From assembly GCF_003254465.1 (NCBI RefSeq), contig NZ_QDFI01000008.1:34061-98060 (forward strand): DNA of 64,000 bases, in the 5' to 3' direction. The notes beneath the pieces are model-generated. The model saw only the letters and a list, made by a program, of their open reading frames with translations. It had not been told where the DNA came from and made no database searches. The DNA is from Meridianimarinicoccus zhengii. GTDB lineage: Bacteria; Pseudomonadota; Alphaproteobacteria; Rhodobacterales; Rhodobacteraceae. Numbering within the stretch: position 1 is the stretch's first letter; every line of letters starts with the position of its first letter. The position numbers and the translations under genes were made by a program. This document shows, in pieces, positions 17,568 through 24,695 of this stretch.

Positions 17568-18998
17568 TTACCAGTCGGCCGAGATGTATTGCGCTTCCAT
17601 GAATTCGAGCATGCCTTCATGCCCGCCCTCGCGCCCGAGCCCGGATTGCTTGACCCCGCCGAAGGGCGCCGCCGGGTCGGACACGAGCCCGCGGTTGAGC
17701 CCGACCATCCCGTATTCCAGCCGCTCGCAGACCTGCATCGCGCGCTTCATGTTCTGGCTGAAGACATAGGCCACCAGCCCGTATTCCGTGTCGTTGGCGC
17801 GGCGGATCACGTCCTCCTGGTCGGTGAAGGACTGGATCGCGGCGACGGGGCCGAAGATCTCGTCATGCATGCATTCGGCGTCTTCGGACACATTGGTCAT
17901 CACGGTGGGCGGGTAGAAGAACCCCGGCCCGTTCGGCAACTGCCCGCCCAGGTGCAGCTTCGCGCCCTTCGTGACCGCGTCCTCGACGAAATGGGCCACC
18001 TTGTCGCGCGTGTCGGCATTGACCAGCGCGCCCACGTCCACGGACGGATCGGTACCGTCGCCCATCTTGAGTGCCGCCATGCGGGCGGTGAACTTCTCGG
18101 TAAATGCGTCATGCACCGCGTCGTGGATGTAGAAGCGGTTGGCCGCGGTGCAGGCGGAGCCGAGGTTGCGCATCTTGGCCAGCATCGCGCCGTCCACGGC
18201 TGTGTCCAGGTCCGCGTCCTCGAACACGATGAGCGGCGCGTTGCCGCCCAGTTCCATCGCCGGTTTCAGCACCTGGTCGGCGGCGCCTTTCAGCAGCTTG
18301 CGTCCGACCGCGGTCGAGCCGGTAAAGCTGATGACCCGCACGCGCGGGTCATGCATCATGTGATCGACGATCTTGCCTGCGCTGGTGGTCGGCAGAACGT
18401 TCACCAGCCCCTTGGGCACCCCGGCTTCTTCCAGCAGCGGCATCAGCGCCAGCATGGTCAGCGGCGTTTCCGCGGCGGGCTTGATGATGACGGGGCAGCC
18501 TGCGGCCAGCGCCGGGGCGATCTTGCGGGTGCCCATGGCGGCCGGGTAGTTCCACGGCGTGACCAGCACGGCGATGCCTGCGGGCTTGTGCTGCACGACG
18601 ATGCGCGCGCCCGACGCCGGGGCGTGCGTGATCATCCCGTCGGCGCGCACGGCCTCTTCGGAAAACCAGCGGAAGAATTCGGCGGCATAGGCGGCCTCGC
18701 CCCGTGCATCATTGCCTGCCTTGCCGTTTTCGAGCGTGATGAGATGGGCGAAATGATCCAGCCGCGCGGTCATGAGTTCCCACGCCTTGCGCAGCACCTC
18801 GGCCCGTTCACGCGGCTTGCGGCCCGCCCAGTCGGCAAAGGCCGCCTGCGCTGCGTCAAGGGCGGCGTCGGCATCGGCGATCTCGGCCGACGCGACCGAG
18901 GCGATGGGCTGCTCCGTCGCCGGGTTGATGACGTCGAACCGCGCGCCGGATGCGCCGGGGCGCCAGGTGCCGTCGATATAGAGGTCGGTATGGTCCAT
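17568..18998 (-). CDS. NAD(P)-dependent aldehyde dehydrogenase, succinate-semialdehyde dehydrogenase-like
   Basis: The 476-residue enzyme shows the aldehyde dehydrogenase fold with catalytic Cys283 in LGSACTAANRFY, Glu249 in MELGGNAPLIV, and the oxyanion Asn in VTPWNYPAAMG. Overall it is most like GabD-type enzymes, but the family is broad and the aldehyde cannot be named. It lies between the lipoyl protein gene (15 bases upstream) and the E2 core gene (10 bases downstream). That placement inside a 2-oxoacid dehydrogenase operon suggests it oxidises an aldehyde from the same pathway. Confidence 0.88.
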   Translation of the reverse strand: MDHTDLYIDGTWRPGASGARFDVINPATEQPIASVASAEIADADAALDAAQAAFADWAGRKPRERAEVLRKAWELMTARLDHFAHLITLENGKAGNDARGEAAYAAEFFRWFSEEAVRADGMITHAPASGARIVVQHKPAGIAVLVTPWNYPAAMGTRKIAPALAAGCPVIIKPAAETPLTMLALMPLLEEAGVPKGLVNVLPTTSAGKIVDHMMHDPRVRVISFTGSTAVGRKLLKGAADQVLKPAMELGGNAPLIVFEDADLDTAVDGAMLAKMRNLGSACTAANRFYIHDAVHDAFTEKFTARMAALKMGDGTDPSVDVGALVNADTRDKVAHFVEDAVTKGAKLHLGGQLPNGPGFFYPPTVMTNVSEDAECMHDEIFGPVAAIQSFTDQEDVIRRANDTEYGLVAYVFSQNMKRAMQVCERLEYGMVGLNRGLVSDPAAPFGGVKQSGLGREGGHEGMLEFMEAQYISADW

Positions 18999-19013
18999 GA
19001 TCGGTCCTGTCGG

Positions 19014-20348
19014 TCAGAGAATGTGGCGCAGCGGGTCCGCCAGCCGCGCGGCGATGGCATCGATCATCGCAATGGCCTGCGCCGGGGGCAACTGCCCTTC
19101 GAGCGTGAGGCAAAGCCGGTCGCCTTCGGTTGTCAGGATGAGCACTGGAACGGCTTCGGCCCCCAGTGCCACGCTGCGGATCGCGGTGCGGCGCATGTCG
19201 CGCAACACCAGCGCCGGGGAAGTGTCGGCGGGTTCCAGCGTACCCATGGGCTGGCCGGGCTGCGGGGCGAACACGGTCGCGTCCGCGCCGGGCCGTTCCA
19301 CCGCAACCGCGCCCGCCGTGCCGGCCGCCCCGTGCAGGGCTGCGGCAGCGAAGCTCGCCAGGGCCGCATCGGTGCCAACGCCGTCCTCTGCCAGCCACGC
19401 CGCGAAGGCCGCGAAATCGGCGGCAGGCACATCGGCGGTCACGCGCTGTGCCGTCGCGCCCTTTGCAGCGGCCGGCGCGGCGGAAGGGATGTCCGCGGGC
19501 AGGGCGCGCAGCGTGTCGAGATCCGCCACGTGGAACGGCTGTGCAATGCCCTGGGCCACCAGCCGCGCCAGATCGAGCCCTTCCTGCGCCGCGATGTAGC
19601 GCGCCTTGGGCGAGGCGAGGATCCGGTCGCCCGCCGCTGGGGCGGGGGCGGGTTGGGGCGCCGCGGTTGGTGTCTTGGCGGGTGCCGGTTCCGGGGCGTC
19701 CTGCGCCGGGGCGTCGTCCTTGGCAGCTGGCGCGGCAACGGGGGCAGGGGCGTCGGCGCGGGTGCGCTGCACGGGCGTATCGGGCTTTTCGGCGGAGATG
19801 ATCGCGATCACTTCGCCGACCGGCACGTCTTCGCCCTCGGCAGCGAGCACGGCGGCAAGGTAGCCGTCATGGCCTGCGGGCACCTCCATGGTGGACTTGT
19901 CCGTCTCGACCTCCAGCAGCACGTCGTCCGCGCCGACCTTGTCGCCGGGCTTGACCGACCAGCCCACGATCAGCGCGCTGTCCTGCGCCATGCCGAGCGC
20001 GGGCATGATGATCTGGCGGCCCTCTGGCAGCGACGCACAGTCGCCATCCGTCGCCCCGGTGCCCCGGCCTTGCGCCGGGGTCTCCCGTGGTGCGTTCCCG
20101 GAGCCTTCAGGCGTCTCGGAAATCAGCGCCACGACATTGCCCACGGGCACGGCCTCGCCCTCGGTCGCCTGAAGGTCGGTCAGGTACCCGTCATGGGCGG
20201 CTTCGACCTCCATCGTGGCCTTGTCGGTCTCCACTTCCATGAGCGCGTCGCCGGCCTTGACCGGGTCGCCCGGCGATTTCAGCCACGCCACCAGCACGCC
20301 GCTGTCCTGGGCCATGCCGAGCGCGGGCATGATGACCTCATGCGGCAT
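19014..20348 (-). CDS. Di-lipoyl protein with E3-binding domain and degenerate acyltransferase domain
   Basis: The 444-residue protein has two lipoyl domains with target lysines Lys43 (ETDKATM) and Lys151 (ETDKSTM). An Ala/Pro-rich linker and a peripheral subunit-binding-like segment (residues about 242-280) follow. The C-terminal third (about 300-444) has the outline of an E2 catalytic domain but no DHRxxxG; that place reads LTLEGQLPPAQA, so no catalytic histidine. It resembles an E3-binding protein (protein X) or lipoyl carrier working with the E2 core at 16661-17557. Its first 11 bases overlap E1 beta. The linker between the lipoyl domains contains a REP-like palindrome. Confidence 0.82.
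   Translation of the reverse strand: MPHEVIMPALGMAQDSGVLVAWLKSPGDPVKAGDALMEVETDKATMEVEAAHDGYLTDLQATEGEAVPVGNVVALISETPEGSGNAPRETPAQGRGTGATDGDCASLPEGRQIIMPALGMAQDSALIVGWSVKPGDKVGADDVLLEVETDKSTMEVPAGHDGYLAAVLAAEGEDVPVGEVIAIISAEKPDTPVQRTRADAPAPVAAPAAKDDAPAQDAPEPAPAKTPTAAPQPAPAPAAGDRILASPKARYIAAQEGLDLARLVAQGIAQPFHVADLDTLRALPADIPSAAPAAAKGATAQRVTADVPAADFAAFAAWLAEDGVGTDAALASFAAAALHGAAGTAGAVAVERPGADATVFAPQPGQPMGTLEPADTSPALVLRDMRRTAIRSVALGAEAVPVLILTTEGDRLCLTLEGQLPPAQAIAMIDAIAARLADPLRHIL
20062..20080. repeat. REP-like palindrome inside the inter-lipoyl linker
   Basis: CCCCGGC-CTTGC-GCCGGGG is a perfect seven-base stem with a five-base loop. It is translated in the lipoyl protein as part of ETPAQGRGTG, in the flexible linker between the two lipoyl domains. 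The near copy at 16618-16634 suggests a mobile or amplified palindrome that entered a tolerant position. Confidence 0.5.
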
Positions 20349-21333
20349 GGAACAACTCCCCCCGCACGGCGGCGCGGGCGCGGTCGGCCACGCCTTCGGG
20401 TGTCGGCACGGTCAGGTCTTCGAGCGCGGGCGAGAACGGCACGGGCACGTCCATGGCGCCCATCCGCAGCACCGGCGCATCCAGATGGTAGAACGCCTTC
20501 TCGGTGATCCGCGAGGCGATCTCGCCGGTGATGCCATAGCTCTGGTGGCCTTCGTCGATGACGATGGCGCGGGATGTCTTGCGCACGGAGTTGAGGATCG
20601 TTTCCTCGTCCAGCGGCACGATGGTGCGCGGGTCGATCACCTCGGCCGAGATACCGTCCTTGGCCAGCAGGTCCGCGGCCTTTTCCGCCACCTGCACCAT
20701 GGACGAGGTGGCGATCAGCGTGATGTCCGTGCCTTCGCGCTTGATGTTGGCCTTGCCGAAGGTGATCAGGAATTCCTCTTCCGGCACCGGGGCCTTGTCC
20801 TGGTACATCAGCTTGTCTTCGAAGATCACCACCGGGTTGTTGTCCCGGATCGCGGTCTTCATCAGGCCCTTGGCTTCGTAGGCCGAGGACGGCATTGCCA
20901 CCTTCAGCCCCGGGATATGCGCCACCAGCGCATGCAGGGATTGCGAGTGCTGCGCCGCCGAGCGCCGGGTGGCGCCAAGGTTCGTGCGCAGCACCATCGG
21001 CACGTTCAGTTTGCCGCCGGACATGTAGCAGGCTTTCGCGGCCTGGTTGCACAACTGGTCCATCACCAGGAAAATGAAATCCCCGAACATCAGGTCCACG
21101 ATGGGCCGCGATCCGGTCAGGGCCGCGCCGACGGCCATGCCGACGAAACCCGGCTCGGAAATGGGGGTGTCGATGACGCGTTCGGTGCCGAATTCGTCCA
21201 CAAGCCCCGCCAGCACCTTGAACGGCGTTCCGGCCTCGGCCACATCCTCGCCGATCAGGAAGACGTTCGGGTCGCGGCGCATTTCCTCCGCGATGGCTTC
21301 GTTGACGGCCTTGGAAAGTGTGATCTCGCGCAT
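20338..21333 (-). CDS. 2-oxoacid dehydrogenase E1 component, beta subunit
   Basis: The 331-residue protein is a transketolase-like E1 beta subunit, with FLIGEDVAEAGTPFKV near the start, the ERVIDTPISEPGFVGMAVG block and the C-terminal transketolase domain (VIDEGHQSYGITGEIA). With E1 alpha it makes the thiamine-diphosphate decarboxylase that loads acyl groups onto lipoyl arms. The sequence is nearest in style to acetoin or pyruvate dehydrogenase E1 beta. It sits 12 bases after E1 alpha and overlaps the lipoyl gene by 11 bases. Confidence 0.92.
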   Translation of the reverse strand: MREITLSKAVNEAIAEEMRRDPNVFLIGEDVAEAGTPFKVLAGLVDEFGTERVIDTPISEPGFVGMAVGAALTGSRPIVDLMFGDFIFLVMDQLCNQAAKACYMSGGKLNVPMVLRTNLGATRRSAAQHSQSLHALVAHIPGLKVAMPSSAYEAKGLMKTAIRDNNPVVIFEDKLMYQDKAPVPEEEFLITFGKANIKREGTDITLIATSSMVQVAEKAADLLAKDGISAEVIDPRTIVPLDEETILNSVRKTSRAIVIDEGHQSYGITGEIASRITEKAFYHLDAPVLRMGAMDVPVPFSPALEDLTVPTPEGVADRARAAVRGELFHAA

Positions 21334-21345
21334 GTCTGTCTCTCC

Positions 21346-22392
21346 TCAGGCGGCGGGCTGGCCGCGCAGGGCGGCGTTGAGTTCGGGGCTGTCCACATAG
21401 ACATGCATGTCCACCTCGTTCTCGGGCGGATAGGCGGCGGCCTCGGCATAGGCGACAGCGGCTTCGGCGTCGGCCTTCACCTCGGCCCCGATGGCGGCCA
21501 GATCGTCCTCCGAGGCGACGCCCTGTTCTGTCAGCCACTTGCCGAAGTTCAGGATCGGGTCGCGGGTGGATTTCCACTCCGTCTCCTCGTCCTTGGCGCG
21601 ATAGTATTCGCGGTTGATGTCACCGACATGGTGCCCGTGATAGCGGTAGGTGGCGAGTTCGATGAAGAACGGCCCTTCTCCCTTGCGGGCCCGTGCCACC
21701 AGCTTTTGGGTCAGTTCGTTGACCGCCAGCACATCCTGCCCGTCGACCTTGTGCGCTTCGATCCCGAAGGCTTCCGCGCGCGCGGTCAGCGACCCCGCGG
21801 CGATCTCGGCGGTCTTCGTGTATTCGGAATAGCCGTTGTTCTCGCAGGCATAGATGACCGGCAGCTTCCACAGTGCGGCCATGTTCATGACCTCGTACCA
21901 CAGGCCCTGCGCGGTGGCGCCGTCACCGAAGAAGCAGACCGTCACCTCGTCCGTGCCGCGCAGCTTCGCGGACAGCGCGGCCCCGGTGGCGATGCCCATG
22001 GACCCGCCGACGATGGCGTTGGCGCCCAGGTTGCCGTGGCTCTGGTCGGCGATGTGCATCGATCCGCCCTTGCCCCGGCAATAGCCCTCGGCCTTGCCCA
22101 ACAGCTCGCAGAACATCGCCTTGAATTCCGCGCCCTTGGCGACACAGTGCCCGTGACCGCGATGGGTCGATGTGATCTTGTCGTCGTCGGTCAGGGCTTC
22201 GCAGATGCCGACCGCGACGGCCTCCTGCCCGGAATACATATGGGTCAGGCCGGGCATCTTCGCGGACAGGTAGAGCTGGTTGGCCTGGTCCTCGAAGGCG
22301 CGGATGCGCACCATCTGGCGATACATCCGCAAGTAGTCTTCGGCATTGCCCTTGGGCTTAGCGCCCGTCTTGGCTGCGGCTTTGGCGGCCAT
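21346..22392 (-). CDS. 2-oxoacid dehydrogenase E1 component, alpha subunit
   Basis: The 348-residue protein has the thiamine-diphosphate motif GDGATAQG (156-163) with the paired Asn185-Asn186 in ACENNGYSE, and HMYSGQEAVAVG typical of PDH or acetoin E1 alpha. A lysine/alanine-rich N-terminal extension (residues 1-15) precedes the conserved part. It pairs with the next gene, E1 beta. No E3 (dihydrolipoamide dehydrogenase) gene is in the window, so E3 must be shared from elsewhere. The substrate is a 2-oxoacid or acetoin-like ketone; the island context points to sugar or polyol breakdown. Confidence 0.92.
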   Translation of the reverse strand: MAAKAAAKTGAKPKGNAEDYLRMYRQMVRIRAFEDQANQLYLSAKMPGLTHMYSGQEAVAVGICEALTDDDKITSTHRGHGHCVAKGAEFKAMFCELLGKAEGYCRGKGGSMHIADQSHGNLGANAIVGGSMGIATGAALSAKLRGTDEVTVCFFGDGATAQGLWYEVMNMAALWKLPVIYACENNGYSEYTKTAEIAAGSLTARAEAFGIEAHKVDGQDVLAVNELTQKLVARARKGEGPFFIELATYRYHGHHVGDINREYYRAKDEETEWKSTRDPILNFGKWLTEQGVASEDDLAAIGAEVKADAEAAVAYAEAAAYPPENEVDMHVYVDSPELNAALRGQPAA

Positions 22393-22479
22393 GGTGTCCT
22401 CCCGATGGGGGCCTGACCCCCGTGCATCTTCTGTCCGGAAAATATACCCGCCGGAGGCATGGCCCCCGGCTGGGCGTGT

Positions 22480-23778
22480 TCAGTAGCGGTTGGCGATCGG
22501 CAGATCTTCGGCGGGAAAGAGGCTGATCACCTCGCACCCGGTCTCGGTCACCACGACTTCTTCCTCGATCCGTGCGGCCGAGTAGCCGTCGGTCGCCGGG
22601 CAATAGGTTTCCAGCGCGAAGACCATGCCGGTCTTGATCTCCATCGGGTGATCGAGGCTGACCGCGCGGGAGATGATCGGACGCTCGTGCAGGGCAAGGC
22701 CCAGCCCGTGACCGAACTGCAATCCGAAGGCCGCGTCCTCGTTCGGGAAGCCAAGGCTTTCGGCGGTCGGCCAGACCTCGGCCACCTTGTCCGTGGTCAC
22801 GCCCGGCTTGATCATCGCGATGGATGCGTCGATCCATTCCCGCGCCTTGACGTAGGCATCATTCTGCGAGGGCGTCGCCCGTCCGACGTTGAAGGTGCGA
22901 TAATAGCAGGTCCGGTAGCCCTGGTAGGACTGCAGGATGTCGAAGAAACACTGGTCGCCCGGCCGGATCAGTCGGTCGGTGAAGTTGTGCGGATGCGGGT
23001 TGCACCGCTCGCCCGAGATCGCGTTGATCGCCTCGACATCGTCCGAACCCATCTCGTAGAGCAGCTTGTTCGACAGCGCCACGATGTCGTTCTCGCGCAC
23101 GCCCGGCTTCAGCTCCTCGTAGATCATGTGGTAGACGCCATCGACCATCGCGGCCGCCTGCGTCAGAAGCTGGATTTCGTCCCAGTTCTTGATCTCGCGC
23201 GCCGCCAGCATGATCTGCTGGCCATCGACGACCTTGATGCCCTCTTCCTGCAGCGCATGGAACATCGCGGTCTCGGCATAGTCCACACCCACCGGCATGT
23301 CGCCCATGCCTGCATCCTTGATCAGTTGCGCGATCATCTTGGCGTATTTGCGCATCAGGCCGAATTCGGGCGGGATGGTGCCGCGCATGCCGACGACGCC
23401 CGCAAGACAATGGTCGGGCTCCAGCCAGTCGGAATACTTCTGGTGATGCACCGCCGCGCTGCCGAAGTCCCAGACATACGGGGAATCGTCGCCGGTCAGC
23501 AGGCAGAAGCGGCACATCTTGTCCCGTTCCCATTCCCCGATCTTGGTGGCGGACACGTACCGGATGTTGTTCACGTCGAAGAGCAGCAGCGATCCGGCGT
23601 TCGAGGCCTGCAGGGATTGCCGCGTGCGCGCGAGACGGTAACGGCGCAGGCGATCATGATCGATGCGGCGTTCGAAATCCACCGACATGTGGCCGGGTGA
23701 TGGCAGCTTCGCTTCCCATTGCCAGTTGGGTTTGAGATCCTGCGGCGTCAGCAGGTTCGGCATCAGGGCACGTGACAT
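22480..23778 (-). CDS. M24-family pita-bread protein, DddP/creatinase-like, with one metal ligand replaced
   Basis: The 432-residue protein has an N-terminal creatinase-like domain (LLLFDVNNIRYVSATKIGEW) and a C-terminal M24 pita-bread fold. Of the five usual metal ligands four are visible: Asp280 (CFFDIL), His357 (GHGLGLALH), Glu390 (FALETYC) and a Glu near 406 (RIEEEVVV). The second aspartate, eleven residues after Asp280, is Cys291 (RTCYYRTFNVG). The N-terminal style recalls DMSP lyase DddP, but the expected aspartates are missing, so that activity is doubtful. Such proteins can be non-peptidase hydrolases or lyases. GGAGGAAAC precedes the ATG at 23778. It is in operon with SDR and E1 genes. 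Confidence 0.8.
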   Translation of the reverse strand: MSRALMPNLLTPQDLKPNWQWEAKLPSPGHMSVDFERRIDHDRLRRYRLARTRQSLQASNAGSLLLFDVNNIRYVSATKIGEWERDKMCRFCLLTGDDSPYVWDFGSAAVHHQKYSDWLEPDHCLAGVVGMRGTIPPEFGLMRKYAKMIAQLIKDAGMGDMPVGVDYAETAMFHALQEEGIKVVDGQQIMLAAREIKNWDEIQLLTQAAAMVDGVYHMIYEELKPGVRENDIVALSNKLLYEMGSDDVEAINAISGERCNPHPHNFTDRLIRPGDQCFFDILQSYQGYRTCYYRTFNVGRATPSQNDAYVKAREWIDASIAMIKPGVTTDKVAEVWPTAESLGFPNEDAAFGLQFGHGLGLALHERPIISRAVSLDHPMEIKTGMVFALETYCPATDGYSAARIEEEVVVTETGCEVISLFPAEDLPIANRY

Positions 23779-23852
23779 GTGTGTTTCCTCCGGGGGCGGC
23801 CCGGTCGGGCCGCCGTTTTCATGGGTGATGTGTCTTGAACAGGTCGGGGCCG

Positions 23853-24659
23853 CTACTGGATGCACCAGCCGCCGTCGATATGGATCATCTGGCCGGTCAT
23901 GTAGTCGCTGTCGGAGCTGCACAGGAACGCGGCGGTGCCCATCACGTCCTTGGGATAGGACACGCGCTTGATGTGCAGCTCGTTGTTCACGATGTCCTCG
24001 TAGGCTTGGCCTTCGCGTTCCTTGAACCCGATGTCGATCAGGTCCTTGTCGAGCTGTTCCCACAGCGGCGTCACCACGACGCCCGGCGCGTAGCCGTTCA
24101 CGGTGATGCCGTGTTCCGCCAGCGCGATGGCGCCGCAATGGGTCAGCGCCAGACAGCCGTATTTCGAGGTGCAATAGACCGTCACGTCGATCAGCGGCTT
24201 GCGCGACGCGATCGAGCCCACGCAGATCAGCTTGTAGGGGTAGTCCTGCTTGCCCTGCTTGATCATCTGCTTGGCCACCGTCTGCATGCCAAGCCACATG
24301 CCCTTGGTGTTCACGTTCATGATCATGTCCCAGTTGTCTTCATCGATATCCATGAAGAACCGGGGCTTGTTCAGGCCTGCGTTGAACAGGCCGACATTGA
24401 TCGACCCGAACGCCTCGACGCAGGCGGCGACGGCGGCCTCGTTGTCCTCGCGGCTGGTCACGTTCATCTTGACGGCGACGGCCTTGCCGTTTCCGGCCGC
24501 GTTGATCTTGTCGGCGAGCTGTTGCGCAAGATCGAGATCGAGATCGCCGAGGCAGACGTTCGCGCCCTGCGCGGCAAAATGTTCGGCATTGCATGCCCCC
24601 ATGCCCTGCGCGCCGCCGGTGATGAGAATGTTCTTGCCCTTGAGGCGTTCGGTATCCAT
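23853..24659 (-). CDS. Short-chain dehydrogenase/reductase (SDR)
   Basis: The 268-residue classical SDR has the nucleotide motif TGGAQGMG (14-21), Asn93 in FNAGLN and the catalytic Ser149, Tyr162 and Lys166 (YCTSK). Asp39 and Asp41 after the second strand (CLGDLDLD) favour NAD over NADP. It probably oxidises a hydroxyl of the imported sugar or polyol. It is the second gene of the minus-strand operon, 36 bases after the HTH-SBP regulator gene and 74 bases before the M24 gene. Confidence 0.9.
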   Translation of the reverse strand: MDTERLKGKNILITGGAQGMGACNAEHFAAQGANVCLGDLDLDLAQQLADKINAAGNGKAVAVKMNVTSREDNEAAVAACVEAFGSINVGLFNAGLNKPRFFMDIDEDNWDMIMNVNTKGMWLGMQTVAKQMIKQGKQDYPYKLICVGSIASRKPLIDVTVYCTSKYGCLALTHCGAIALAEHGITVNGYAPGVVVTPLWEQLDKDLIDIGFKEREGQAYEDIVNNELHIKRVSYPKDVMGTAAFLCSSDSDYMTGQMIHIDGGWCIQ

Positions 24660-24695
24660 GGGTTCCTCCCTGTCGGTCTTCCGTGGTCTCTGGTG

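Noticed and set aside
17463..20507. Plus-strand frame of 1014 codons across the ALDH and lipoyl genes
   Set aside because: Composition is that of a mirror frame (Arg, Gly, His); it spans several well-supported minus-strand genes.
22480..23778. DMSP lyase DddP as a firm name for the M24 protein
   Set aside because: N-terminal resemblance is present, but a metal aspartate is replaced by cysteine and the local active-site residues differ, so the activity cannot be claimed.
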